Assembly: GCA_030272155.1 (NCBI GenBank)
Contig: CP126204.1
Span: 4,083,501 to 4,147,500, forward strand
DNA from: Tetradesmus obliquus
Taxonomy: Eukaryota > Chlorophyta > Chlorophyceae > Sphaeropleales > Scenedesmaceae
Direction: 5' to 3'
Length of the DNA stretch: 64,000 bases
The notes beneath the pieces are model-generated. The model ran no database searches, was not told where the DNA came from, and worked only from the letters and a program-made list of their open reading frames with translations. This document shows positions 47,639-59,513 of the stretch, one piece after another. A program made the translations under genes and the position numbers. The stretch's first letter is position 1. Each line of letters starts with the position of its first letter.

Positions 47639-49269
47639 TTAGTTGCCTGGCACAAACTTGGTGGCGTAGTTCCAGGCGTTGTTGCCGGATGGGTCGCTCA
47701 GGTGGGCGTCCAGGTTGGCAATGGGGCCCTGGCCGGTCACGATGGCCTGCACGAAGAAGCCGAACATGCTGAACATGGCCAGGCGGCCGTTCTTGATCTC
47801 CTTCACCTTGAGCTCAGCCAGGGTGTCGGGGTCGTCAGCCAGGCCCAGGGGGTCAAAGGCACCACCGGGGTACAGGCTGTCCAGGTCCTCGCCGAAGCCG
47901 CCTGGGGCACCACCGTTGGCGCGGTAGCTCTCAGCGGCACCCATCAGCAGCACCTGCAGCAGGGAGCAAAGCAGGAGCAGGCAGCAAGGACAGACGGGTC
48001 AGTTGAACAGTTGGTGAACATGTTGGTACTGCTAATGCTGCAAGCAGATACCTGTTGCTGGACATCCTGGCAATGATTTGCAGTCATCGCTCGGCTGCTA
48101 TCATCATACACCAGTAGCTGCTGCCACCTGCTGATGCTGCTGTTGCAACTGCACATGCTATTGCTGCTGCGCTGTGGCCAGTTTGACAGGCTGCCAGGTG
48201 GACAACTGCTGCCACAAAGCACTTTGACTCAAGGCCAGACAGCTGTATGGAGTTTCAAGGCTGGAAAGGAGTTGACTTGCAGGACAGCTGCTGTTGCCTG
48301 GACCGGGTCCCAACTGCTGAGCTGGACCTTTGACATGTCTGCGGCTGCTGCTGCAGGACCAGCTGCTGCTGCTACTTGCTGGCAGTAATGTGCTGCTGCA
48401 GGCAAGCCCAGGCACCCACCTGGACGGCCAGGGTTGCCAGGATGGACTGGGCGTGCACCAGGTTCTCGTTGCCCAGGTAGTTCAGGCCACCGTCCTGGAA
48501 GATCTGGGCACCGGCCTTGAACCACACGGCCTCACCGAAGGGCACGCCGTTCTTGGCCAGCAGCTCGGGGGTGATGCAGCCCAGAGCGCCGAGCATGGCC
48601 CAGCGGGCGTGGATCACCTCGATCTCCCTGTACTTGGCGAAGGTCTGGGGATCAGCGGACAGGCCGGCAGTGTCCCAGCCGTAGTCACCGGCGAACTCGC
48701 CAGTGAGGTAGGCGGGGGTGTCGCCCTCGGAGAAGGGGCCTGCGGGGCAGGAGGGGCAGCAGCAGCAAGCAGATCGTGTCGGACATGGCTCAACCGTGAT
48801 CGACGAGGCAATACAAGATCTAGGCCTGCAGCTGCTTGAAATAGCATGAAATAAACGTATAGCTGCTATTTTATCTAAAAGCTGGCCGAGAACGCTGCTG
48901 AGGAGTGCGCTGCTGGTGAGGAACGTCGAGCAGGTCCGTAGCAACGCCTTGCCAGCTGCTGCAGGCTGCACTCACCCAGGAACTTGGGCCTGTCGGGGCC
49001 ATACCACTCAATAGCGGCGCGGGTCACCTGGCGGGTGGCCTGTAGAAGCAGAAAGCAGGGCGGAACGGAGGAAGGACTGAGTCAGCATCGCTGGTGTTGC
49101 TGCAAGCGCGTCGATCTGCCCTGGATCTCATGCGTTATATGTTTAAGAAGCAGCTGCTAAGCTTTTGCAGGTGGGCTGGGCTATGTAGCTGATGCTGGGT
49201 GAAGGGGTGAGTGCTCACCCTGGTTGCAGCGGCCTTGGTGGCCACAGCCTGCTTGAGTGCGAATGCCAT
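47639..49269 (-). CDS. LHCBM: LHCII major chlorophyll a/b-binding protein, copy 3
   Basis: Four exons (49269-49219, 49039-48976, 48739-48420, 47953-47639) encode 249 residues. Reading exon by exon, the protein appears the same as copy 1 (19351-20950), with WYGPDR and the same helices. Exon phases and the absence of the fourth intron also match copy 1, and intron 3 is recognisably similar in both. The promoter, leader and start of intron 1 instead match copy 2. The gene is therefore a mosaic of the two types, best explained by gene conversion or an unequal exchange. It stands in inverted orientation about 27 kb from copy 1. Confidence 0.97.
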
Positions 49270-49395
49270 TTTGCTGATGGGGTGAAGTAGATCGACCTGT
49301 AGTGAAGGGATCGGCTTCAGACAGCTTCTGAGCTGAGGGGCCCGGCTTTAAGTAGCCCGGGCTCCCCGGGCTAACAACTAACATAACTTGATCTC
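49270..49395 (-). promoter_or_regulatory. Promoter and 5' leader of LHCII copy 3
   Basis: On the minus strand this reads GATCAAGTTATGTTAGTTGT, a GC-rich palindrome around GCCCGGG, and CTACTTAAAG, closely matching copy 2 (23786-23905). CTTAAAG or CTTAAGG stands where a TATA box would be expected. Conservation of the whole block suggests shared light or expression control. Confidence 0.7.
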
Positions 49396-52300
49396 GCTGA
49401 AACCAGGCACGCAATCGGCCAACGTCCTGCGCGTGTTCGTCGCTCACAAAGTAAGCAGTTGTTTCAAGGGCTGCGAGCTCCGCAGGCGCCGTGTTTGCGA
49501 CCCAAACGTTGAGGTGCAAGGATAATATCTGCGTCCAGTTGCCGAATGAAGCCCATCGTGCAACGTCCGGTTGCTTATTATCAAAGTATAAGAATATGCG
49601 TTGTTTGAAGCGTGCCGTAGCGTCCGAACAGGTGCAACCTCGCCCAACTGTGCTGTACCTGCCTTGGACAGCAAAGCACTTGGCAGGCGTCATGTAGGCC
49701 CTCAGCACGTGTCTGGAAGATCCAAGTAAGTGCTGCTTAGTGCATAGAATATCTCAAAAGCAGATCACCGGCTGATCAGGAGGAATGCATGCACACCAGT
49801 GGTGGTGTGGAAGCTGCTGCTGTGACGTTCACAGCACATAAGTATCCTGGCGCTGGCAGCGAGCACACATAGATACAGCAGCAGGCATGCACCAAGCATA
49901 CATGTTGGAAAAGCCTTTGCACCTGGCATGTTCATCGCAGTAAGGAAGCACCCTTGATCTTTGCAGATCACAGATCAAGATCTTGCAGCAGATTCTCTCT
50001 CAGAACACAGCATGCATTTCAGACCGCACACTGTAGATTGTGGCTGCATGCAGTAGGTGACAGTACAGTGCTGTAAAAAGGGTGTCAGCAACAGCAGCTG
50101 CACTGCCCTTGTTGATCAGCACCACCCAGTGGCCCTGTGTTCTGCATCTGCTGCGCACAGCATGCGGCATGCAGCAGCAGCTGCGCAGCACTGCAGAAAC
50201 ATGTGCATTTTGTGCACATTCTCTCAGCGCGCATATTTCTCCAGCATGCAGATGATATTTGAAAAGCACTATGTTCTGCATCTGCTGCGCACAGCATGCG
50301 GCATGCAGCAGCGGCAGCTGCGCAACACGGCAGAAACACATACATTGTGTGTGCATTCTTTCAGCACACATCTCACTGCAGTTTGCAGCTGTTCTGTGAT
50401 GAGCGATTCACGCTCAGGCCAAGCTGCATGTTGTAAGAGCTCACTGGCAGCTGCAGCACCTTCAACTGATTGCGCCACTGTGTCCTTCATGGTGTGAAGA
50501 TCTGCGACCCCGCTGAATTATAAACAGCAGGTGGCAGAAGCTTCCTGCATGCTTTGGTTGCGGTGTCAATTTTACGGTTACCAGCAATTGTCACAGCCCC
50601 ACAAGGTTGTGTCATCTTCTCACACACGCGCGTTTGCGCAAGCAGTCAGATATGACGCCCGCAAACAAGAGGAGCAGATGCACATGCGTACCAAGGCAGG
50701 CAGCAGCCTGCACCAGCGGCTGTACAATGCATTACATTGCATGCCATGCATGGGCAGGTGCCTGCCCACCCTCTGCACTGTTGCTGCCATCGGATTGCTG
50801 TTACAAAATGGCTGGCACAGGAAGAAGGCTTGCCAGCCTGATGCTATGGCATGGTGCCATGATGGCTTGCTGCTCAAACGTATGCTATGCTTATGACACT
50901 GTGCCATGCTGTACGGTGCCGTCTGCTGCCGAGACGAAGACTCTTTTCTTGGTCTTGAAGACTACTCCTGCAATACACTTCCGCAAGCAGACTGGTCAGT
51001 GACTGGAGCATACCTGGCACAGGCACGTGGCGCCAGGCAATGCAGTGTATGTGCACGCGTCTGCCGCTCACTGCACGCAAACAAACAACGTCAATGGCCT
51101 GCACTGCCGACAGGCTGTCGGCGCACAGTTGGCCATGCTCATGCAGCTGAGTGCGCTACAGCCATAAGCACAGTGTTTCTGCTACAGCTGACCCGTACAC
51201 GTGACTTACTTCCTAACACTTGATGCACCACCACGCATTGAGCAGCGCTGTATGGCTGCCAGGCACAGTGTCCCTGCTGCTAAATACAGCTGCCTGCTGA
51301 AGGCCAGGGTGCACAGCAAGGTGCTTCCAACAGCAACAAGCTTGTGAAACAAAGCTGATCCTGTGTTTTTGGGAGTCTGGCATGTGCTGTTTGCAGGCCT
51401 TGCAGAGGTCAACAAAGTTCCAGGTCCTGATAGTTCTTGCACAGTTGTTGGTAAGAGCAGCGTCAATGACAGGATATATGCGACTTTTCACACAAATACT
51501 AACCATGCTTGTACCTTTTTGCAAAAGGGCGTAAGCCACCAGCAAGCATGCTACGAATGGGGTACGAGCAGCGCCTGCAAGCGGGAGATCCCGCAGCACA
51601 TATCTGCGCGAAGATTGCACGCAGATCTTGCCTGCGCGAATGAAATAAAATGTCAGCATTAACACATCGTAACGCTTTGTGATAACTAAACTGTGATAAC
51701 ATAAAACAAACCGACGCCACAGACAGCGGAGCACCCGACAGGCAGCAAGCAGTGCAGATATTTCGCCTGCTGCTTCACAGAACGGCGATCACTGATGCAC
51801 AAATCAGGTAAAAGGTAACAGTTTGGCTGTTGCGAAGCAGGACTCGACCCCAAACACCCAAGCAATGTTCACAAGACACTCACATGATGCAATCACAGCT
51901 GCGGGCAGTTTCAAGTCAACGGGAGAGAAATCTTGCAGATGCATGCAGGCAGTCCAAAGACAGCGGCTGTCCTGCACTGTGAATAGCAGTACTGACAATA
52001 GCATAGTGCTGTACTCTTCTACTGTTTGATACTTCTCCTGATTTCGCCTGTAACATAAGTGCAACGCCTTGCAAGACATGCAACTGTGCACTGTCGCGAC
52101 GCTGCAGCAAGCAACATGAGTGCTGCAGGAAACTCGACCGCCCGCAGCCTCTACTGCCACTGATTTGGCGAGCAAAAGGCATCAACACCACTACTAGCCG
52201 CTGCTAGCTGTCCCCATCATCAGCTGGAACAGCAGCACTGCTCCTGGCAGCGGTGGCAGCGCCACCTGGCTCCAGCTGTTAGCAGCCTAGCTGCCGCAAC

Positions 52301-52589
52301 AGCACCAGGCCGGTCAACCACATCAACCTCTTGCCCTGATGCGAATGCAAACAGCCTCACACCCTCCTGCACACCACCTTTTGTATTAGACATGTGTCCA
52401 CTGCAATATTGCAGAGGTCCATGGCCAGCAGGGACACAGTAGTGGCTTAACAATAATCCAAAGCACTTGATGCCCTGCGCATGCCGTACAATGCTGCCCT
52501 CCAACGACTTGCACATGCCACAACATATAAGATACACAAACACCATGCCAAGCAGCTGATAGCCCCCGTGCTAGCCTACATCTGCTGGC
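49396..52589. other. Intergenic, no supported gene
   Basis: An open frame on the minus strand (about 49693-49181) runs through the LHCII promoter and is not accepted as a gene. Apart from the duplication at 50141-50365, I see no ordered structure. Composition is less triplet-rich than in the neighbouring genes. Confidence 0.45.
50141..50365. repeat. Two-copy tandem duplication, about 133 bp
   Basis: A segment beginning TCTGCATCTGCTGCGCACAG recurs 133 bp later with about 15-20 percent change. The unit length is like that of the exon-boundary units, but no exon is known here. Part of each copy is a near-palindrome (GCGGCATGC). Confidence 0.8.
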
Positions 52590-55500
52590 CTACATCTGCG
52601 GATACTGCTGCTGCCCGTACATGCTGCCTAGATACTGCTGCTGCTGCTGCTGCATGCCAGGAACCATGGCCCCCGGCTGCTGCTGCAGCTGCTGCTGCTG
52701 CGGCCAGTAGCCTTGAGCACCAGGCACCATCTGCTGCTGTTGCTGCTGTGCCATCATCTGCTGCTGCATCAGCATCTGCTGCTGCTGCTGCTGCAGGTAC
52801 TGCTGCTGCTGCATGCCGCCAGCACCATAGCACCCGCCTGCAGCAGCACCGCCCACAGCAGCAGCACCATACACTGCCGCACCAGCCCCCATGCCTGCTC
52901 GCATCCCCATCCCCATCGCCGCCTGCTGCTGCGCTACCATCATCATCTGCTGCTGCTGCTGCTGCCACGCAGCCGCCATCCCAGCACCACCAAACCCTAC
53001 TGCTGAGCCACCCCCTAAACCGCCCTCCAGATCCATATCTACACCGCCATAACTATCTTCATCTGGCGGCAGCGGCGGCGGCGGGCTGCGATTGTCCGGC
53101 GGCAGCGGCGGCATAATCCCGCCGTCATCCTCGTCGGGATTATACAGCGGGCTCGTCTCATCCGGCGGCAGCGGCGGCTGTTCAGGGCTGGCGGGCTCGG
53201 CTGGCGGCGGGCCCACCGGCAGCGGCGGCGCAAAGTCGTCGTCATCGTCAGCTGCCATGAAACTGACACGGCCGCCGCCTGCTGCTGCTGACATGAATGC
53301 ATCAAGAGGATCTTGATCATCATCATCTTCATCATCATCGTCATCCAGTCCTCCTGGCACAACAAAGCGGCGCGGCGCCTGCTGTTGCTGCTGCTGCTGC
53401 TCAGACTGCTTCGCTCCGCTGCCAGCGGCAGCGGCAGCAGCGGCCGCTGCTGCAGGGTCTTCTGGCGGCAGGGGTAGAGGGCCAGAGCCAGGCCACCCCA
53501 GCGGCTGCTGCTGCTGCTGCTGCTGAGGCGGCAGCTTACCCTCTGCCCGCATTTGCTCCTGGATCATCTCTTGCATCTGCTGCTGCCATGCCGGCATTGC
53601 TGCTGCTGCTGCTGCTGCCGCGCCACCAGCAGCTTGCTGCTGCTGCCAGGCTGCCTGCTGCTGCTGCCCACCAAGGCCTGCTGCCATGGCAGCCTGCATG
53701 GCAGCAGCAACCATATTCTGCTGCAGCTGCTGCTGCTGCTGGCTGCCTGACAGCTGCTGATCCAGGCCAATCATACCCTCTGCACCGCTGCTTACTCGCG
53801 GCATAGCAGGCAGTGCACGACTGCTGCCAAACCCTAGAGGCCCCCCAAGCCCTGAAACCAGCCCTAGCTGCTGCCCAGCTGCTGAACCGCCGCCAGGCTG
53901 GCTGAAAGTAAACCCTGGCGCCATGCCGCCAGCTGCAGCAGCTGCTGCAGCTGCAGCAAATGCAGGGTTTGCCCCTGCTGAACCCCACTCGCCAGCGCCA
54001 GACCCTAAACCCATGGCACCACCATTCGCAAAACCGCCGGTGTACCCTGGACCCTCTGCCTGGCGCTTGGGGGCTGCGGGACACACCCAGCCTGATGTGG
54101 GACTGTTATAACCGTCACTTCCTGTCCCGTCAACTTCGGCGGCTGCGTCCCCACCCTGCTGCTGCTGCTGCTGCTTATCTGCTGCTGCTGACCACTCGGA
54201 CCACGTCCTGTCCTCCTCAGTGAGGCCAGCACCCTCCTCACCCTGCTGCTGCTGCTGCTGCTGCTGTGCTGCAGCGTTGTCAGAGCCTGCTGCTGCTGCT
54301 TCTGCCTCTTTTGCATCGTCAATTGGGCCCAGCAGCTGCTTCCAAGTGCTGACCCTGCTGCCAACTTCTTGTACGATCTCCACCCAATCTACCTCTTGAT
54401 CTGCTAAGATGTCAGGAGCCAGCTGCAACACCAGCCGCCGCTGCCGCAGCTGCCCAAATAGCCCACCAAGCGCCAAGTGCTGCTGCTGCTGCTGCCGGCC
54501 TTTGAGCTTGGCAACAGCAGCAGCAAACGGCGGCTGGGTGAGGCCACTGACTGAGCCGTACTGATCTAGGATGTAACCATGGACCACACTCGGCCCAAAA
54601 AGGTTGCACACCAGCTGCTGCTGCTGCTGCTCCTGCTGCTGCTTTGGGTGCGATGTTGCTGCGTCAGCATCAGCTTCTACTTCTGCATTCAGCGCTGTTA
54701 GCAGCAGCTCTGACAATGATGGGCTGTCAGGCGCCGAGCCAGCCTGCTGCTGCTGCTGCTGCTGCTGTGAGCGAGGGTCGCGCGAAGCAACTGCTGCTGC
54801 TGGTACTACCCCCGCCGCACCCTGCTGCTGGGGCTGCTTGGGTGGCTCAGCAGCATCAGCATCTGCTGCAGCAACCTGCTGCCCATCCAGCTGCTGCTGC
54901 TGCTGCTGATCGTCTAGCCACTCATATGCCTGCAGCACTACACGCTGCGCCTGCAGCCCCTCAGGTACTCCTGATGCTGCTGCGTCTGCTGCTGCCTTGA
55001 GCTGTGCTGCTGCCTGGCGCTCGAAGGATGACATGGCGTGGTATGCCAGCTTCGCCATGGAGGCGACAACACGACCCTGTTGGCACCATAGGTCCAGCAG
55101 GTGACGCACCTGTATACAGCAGCAGCAGCAGCAGCAGCACCAGGAAGTGTAAGGTGTTGGCTGATGTTGAGTAACAAACAGTTTGCGTTGAACAGACGCC
55201 ATCTCGGCATGTAATGCACAACACAGGGGAGCAAGCTGGGCTTGGCCATGGAGGCAACAAGGCAACCCCGCTGGCACCACATGTCCAGCAGGTGACGCGC
55301 CTGTGACAGGATGCAGCAGCAGGTGCTGCAACAGGTACATTCACACCACAAAACAGAACCGTTACAAAGACACAGCCGGACAACTGCGCAGGCTATCCAA
55401 GTCATACACTGCAGATGCACCATGCTGGTCAGCCCACCAACACCAGCCAAAACTCCAACCACTGTCCCGGCCACGACCATGTCACAAAGCAGACGCACCA

Positions 55501-56526
55501 GCCGATCACAGCCGCACCTACACTGCGAGGCGCAAAAGGTGCATTCACACCACATGCGTTGTTTGCACATTTACATTCGAAAAAAGCCAGCGCACCTTGC
55601 GCAGGCTCTCCAGGTCATACACTGCAGAGGACACCATGCTGGTCAGCCCAGCTGACACCTTGGCAGGCAGGTCCGCGATCTGCAGCAGCAGCAGCAGTGA
55701 CAGCAACAGCAGCAGCAGCCCCTCAGTGCTGGCACTGTTATCAAACAAGCAGTAGCCATTCACAGCAACCGGCAGCAGCACCAGACACGCCTGCTGCACC
55801 GAATGCTCAATTGTTTCCCTGCTTCCTGTTCCCCCTGTGCGTGTTGCCAGTGTGTGGCGGGACCTACTGTCACCAGCTCCTACCCCCATTGCTGCTGTTC
55901 TAACACTTGCAGCTGCTTGATTGAGACATGTGCGTGGCCTATCTTTGATACAGATACATGTGTTGTGGCTGCACCCACTCACGTGTTGGCTCTGCTGGTT
56001 GGCGGGCACCTTGCTGGCCTGCTGCCTCACACAATCACACTTCTCCTAGAGACGTTACATAACGTTCTATAAAATCACTCACGTGTTGGCTCTGCTGGCT
56101 GGCGAGCAGCCTGCTGCCTCACACAACACCACATCTTCGGTTGACTTGAGGCACTGTATGACGAAATAACACTCACATGTTGGCTCTGCTGGCCTGCTGC
56201 CACACAAATGTTGTGCGTATCAGCTGCCCACCGTACTGGCCTGCTGCCACACACAAACGCACAACCCCACAAGCGCACACCTTCTATGAACGTTACATAA
56301 CGTTATGTGAAACAACTCACGTGTTGGCTCTGCTGGCTGGCGGGCACCTTGCTGGCCTGCTGCCTCATACAACTGCACCATTGCACACCTGCTAAAAACA
56401 TGACATTACTCATTTGGCGACTTCACTCACGTGTTGGCTCTGCTGGCTAGCAGGCACCTTGCTGGCCTGCTTGAGCGTGGAGTCAACCAGGTACAGCAGG
56501 TTGACGCGACCGGGACCTAGCGGCAG

Positions 56527-56569
<43 letters not shown>

Positions 56570-59513
56570 ACCACGGCACGGTGAAGTGTTGAGTTGTGTG
56601 TATGGAGCCAACCTTAAGCAGCAGTTGACTGGACCAGGCTGTGGCAACAGCTTGTGCCATGAACAACAATGCAGCAGCAACAGTAGTAGTAGCAGTAGCA
56701 GATAGTGCTGGTCAAACGTGGTCAAACTTGGTCAAGTATGGTCAAAAATGGTCATATTTGACAGCGGCAGCTCACCTGGCCATCTGCTCCAGCACTGCCC
56801 TCACCACCTTCTGAGGCCCTATGATGTTGCACATCTCAAGCGCCTTGCTGCCAACCTCTTCAAACAGCAGCAAGCGCCAGCAGTTGCAGCACAGAGGTGC
56901 CTAAATGCAGCTGCAGTCAAACTTGGTCAAACCCAGTCAACCTTGGTCAAACATGGTCAAACACTGCAGCAGCAGCTCACCTGGCCATCTGCTCCAGCAC
57001 TGCCCTCACCACCTTCTGAGGCCCAATGATGTTGCACATCTCAAGCGCCTTGCTGCCAACCTCTTTTATGCCCTTGCCAGAAACAGGCATCGCAGCCAGC
57101 ACAGCAGCCCATGCTTCCTCTGCTGCCTTTCGCTTTGCTGCATTCGCAGCAGCAGTGCTGGCGGCAGCTGTGGCGGCTGTAGACGCATACGCAGCAGCAA
57201 GCGCTGCTGCTGAGCCGCCAGCTGCTGCTGCTGCTGCTGCAGTGTCAGCCGGCTGATCCTGCTGCTGCTGCTGTTGCTCCATCAGCAGCTGTGATAGCCG
57301 GGGCTTAGCTAAAGAGCTGACTGTGCCGCTGCTGGTGCGGGGCTTAGCAGCAGCAGCACCTGCTGCTGCTGCAGGCGCTGCAGGGCCCAGCAGCAATGCA
57401 TTCAGCTGTGCAGTCTTGGCAGCAGCCGCTGCTGCTGCAGCACCTGCGGCATCACCAGCTGCTGCTGCGGCTGCTGCTTCTGGCTTGCTAGCAGGCGGCG
57501 ACTTCAAAATGGCAGCAGGCGACTTGCCTGCTGCTGCTGCTGCTACTGCTGCCGGGCTTTTGCCTGCTAGGGCAGCAGGTGATTTGCCTGGCAGAGCTCC
57601 ACTGGAGCTCACTCCCTTCAATCCAGCAGCAGCACCAGCAGATCTATCATGCTGCTGCTGCTGTTGCTGCTGTTTGCCAGCTCCTGCTGCTGCTCCTGCA
57701 GCGTGTGTTCGCTGATCCAGCATCACTGTTTTGGGCCGCGCACCCTGCAGCTGCTGTGTCTTCTGAGCCACCTGCTTGGCAGCATCACGCAGCTGCGCTT
57801 TGCTCAACTGCGGCTTTGGCTGCTGCTGCTGCTGCTGCCGTGCAGGAGATGGCTGCCTGACAGGCGCAGCTCCACCCCCTGACCCTGAAACCGGCCGCTG
57901 CTGCTGCTGCTGCTTGCTTGCTGCATTGCCAGAGACAGGCCTACGCTGCTTGCTGTCAGCAGCAGCAGCAGAAGCCGCAGCCTTAGCTTTGCCGTCTGCT
58001 CGCTGCTTTTTGCTCGGGTGGTGATCGCCATCCGAATCGCTACCAGACTCACTACTGCTGCTGCTGCCACTGCTGCTGCTACTGTCACTGCTGCTGCTGT
58101 GCTTGCTGCCGGCAGGCGAGGGCTTCTGTGCTGCTGTGCCCTGCCACTGTTTTTGCTGCTTCTGCTGCTGCTTGCGAGACTTGCTGGCAGCAGCAGCGCC
58201 AGCAGCAGCACCCTCAGGAGGCGCATGCTTCCTGGGCCTACCCCTAAGCTTTTTGACAGCCGGCTGCCCTGCTGCTGCTGGTGCAGGAGCGTCCTGCTGT
58301 TTGCTGTCACCTGCTGCAGCAGCAGCATTCAGGTCCATGTAGCGGCGCTTGCTGCTGCCGCTGCCAGAGGGCCTGCCCCTGCCCCTGCCTCGGCCGCCGC
58401 TGCCTGCTGCTGCTGCCACTCCTGCTGCTGCTGCTGTAAAGAACTCTTCATCATCGTCATCGTCATCATCATCATCGTCTACAACAGGTTCAAACTCTTG
58501 AAGCTCATCCTCTTCCTCACCGCTGCTGCTGCTGCTGCTGCCATCACCAGCGCCCCGTTTGCGCTTCGCCTTGTGCTGCTGCTGCTGCTGCTGCTGCAGG
58601 TGCTGCTGCCGCTGCTGCTGCCGCTTCTCCTCAAGCGCCCGCAGCTTAGGCAGCAATTCAAACCCTACTGCCTCAGCTTTAGGTGTGTCATCACCAGCTG
58701 CCCACACCGGCTGCTTGTGCAGCCACTTTATGCTGGAAGCAGCGCCTTTTGTGCCTGGCTCCTGCGAGACGATCTGTGTGAAGTTCTTCTTGAACAGAAC
58801 GTCTTCGCAGTCGTCGTCTTCGTAGGTTATGCGCAGCGCAGGGTAGTGAGCGAGGTCGGGGTCTGCTGTGACAACTCCTGCAAACCACTGCTGCTCCTTC
58901 TCCCAGAAGGTCTGTGTGTGAGATTGTGACAGGTGGAGCAGGTGAAGCAGAAGCACGGCATTGGGCAAGGCCAAAGCTGTGCAGGTGGCAGCTGTATGCA
59001 AATCGTGGCTGTAAGTGCAAGCAATCCTGCACCAACTGCACGTACTCCAACCCACTGCAAGCGTTCTTGCATAATAGTGCAACCCACTGCAAGTGCTCTT
59101 GCACATACTCCAACCCACTGCATCTATGATGCTGCTGGGAGGTTAAAATGCCTTTCTGCATGCACTGCAATGACAGCGGGCACCTGCTGCTCCTGCTGCT
59201 GTTCTTGCTGCTGTTGCTGCTGCCTGATCATGGTTCCAGTGACCTCCACTTGCACGTCCTTGTTTAAATCGCTGTTGTTCACATACTTGAAGCAGCATTC
59301 AACCCGCATCTAACAGCACAGCCTCACCTTCACTCGCAAGCCAACCAGGGCGCTATCTTCCGAGTACAGGTCCTCCGCAAGCACTTTGATCTCTGGCAGC
59401 TGCTTCTTCTTGGCCTCGGCTGCTCCCGATGGCTTCTTTACGCCGTCAGCAGCGCCTGCTGCTGTGGGCAAAGCACCTGGGGAAGCAGGAGCTTGCCCAC
59501 TGTTCGGCTCCAT
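52590..59513 (-). CDS. Tudor-like plus CID-domain nuclear protein, binds Pol II CTD by family
   Basis: Five exons join in phase: 59513-59328, 58911-56981, 56527-56431, 55679-55596 and 55109-52590 (1,605 residues). Near the N-terminus is a Tudor/PWWP-like module (ALVGLRVK then TFWEKEQQWFAGVV and YEDDDCEDVLF). A long charged region follows, with acidic runs, basic patches and an AT-hook-like KLRGRPRKH. The CID spans exons 2 to 5: AWAAVLAAM, KALEMCNIIGPQKVVRAVL, VNLLYLVDSTLKQASK, PAKVSAGLTSMVSS and KVRHLLDLWCQQG. CID proteins bind the phosphorylated tail of RNA polymerase II and act in transcription and RNA 3' processing. The pairing with a chromatin-type module recalls plant HUA2-like proteins, but orthology is not shown. 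The C-terminus is Gln-, Pro- and Gly-rich low complexity. Copies of splice boundaries occur in all introns after the first. Confidence 0.87.
55215..55308 (-). repeat. Copy of the acceptor and start of CID-gene exon 5
   Basis: An acceptor (TCACAG) and codons ARHLLDMWCQRGCLVASMAK stand 190 or so bp upstream of the real exon 5 start at 55109 (VRHLLDLWCQQGRVVASMAK). Confidence 0.87.
55385..55445 (-). repeat. Decayed copy of the end of CID-gene exon 4
   Basis: The exon 4 segment GLTSMVSSAVYDLESLRK is repeated in decayed form at about 55440-55385 (GGGCTGACCAGCATGGTG is intact). The donor GT is not kept. Confidence 0.7.
55982..56350 (-). repeat. Four tandem copies of the end and donor of CID-gene exon 3
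   Basis: The exon end SKVPASQQSQH with its strong donor CAC|GTGAGT recurs. Donors start at 56430 (real), 56320, 56176, 56082 and 55982, spaced 94-144 bp. The donor itself is intact in all five copies although other bases vary; one copy reads CAT before GTGAGT. Confidence 0.92.
56540..56570. repeat. CAG/CTG microsatellite before CID-gene exon 3
   Basis: About ten CAG units on the plus strand (CTG in the gene sense) abut the exon 3 acceptor, as at other CTG-flanked acceptors in this window. Confidence 0.85.
56776..56860 (-). repeat. Copy of the end and donor of CID-gene exon 2
   Basis: The stretch EVGSKALEMCNIIGPQKVVR to EQMAR with donor GTGAGC occurs twice, ending at 56981 (chosen) and at 56776. 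Between them lie TTTGACCA repeats. The two copies are nearly the same at base level. Confidence 0.9.

Noticed and set aside
49181-49693. Minus-strand frame of about 170 codons across the LHCII copy 3 promoter
   Set aside because: It runs through the conserved promoter and leader and then through LHCII exon 1 in the wrong frame. The part shared with the copy 2 region is explained by promoter homology.
52590-55000. Plus-strand frames opposite the Gln-rich tail of the CID protein
   Set aside because: They are shadows of CTG/CAG repeats, rich in Leu, Cys and Ala, without start context or splice support.
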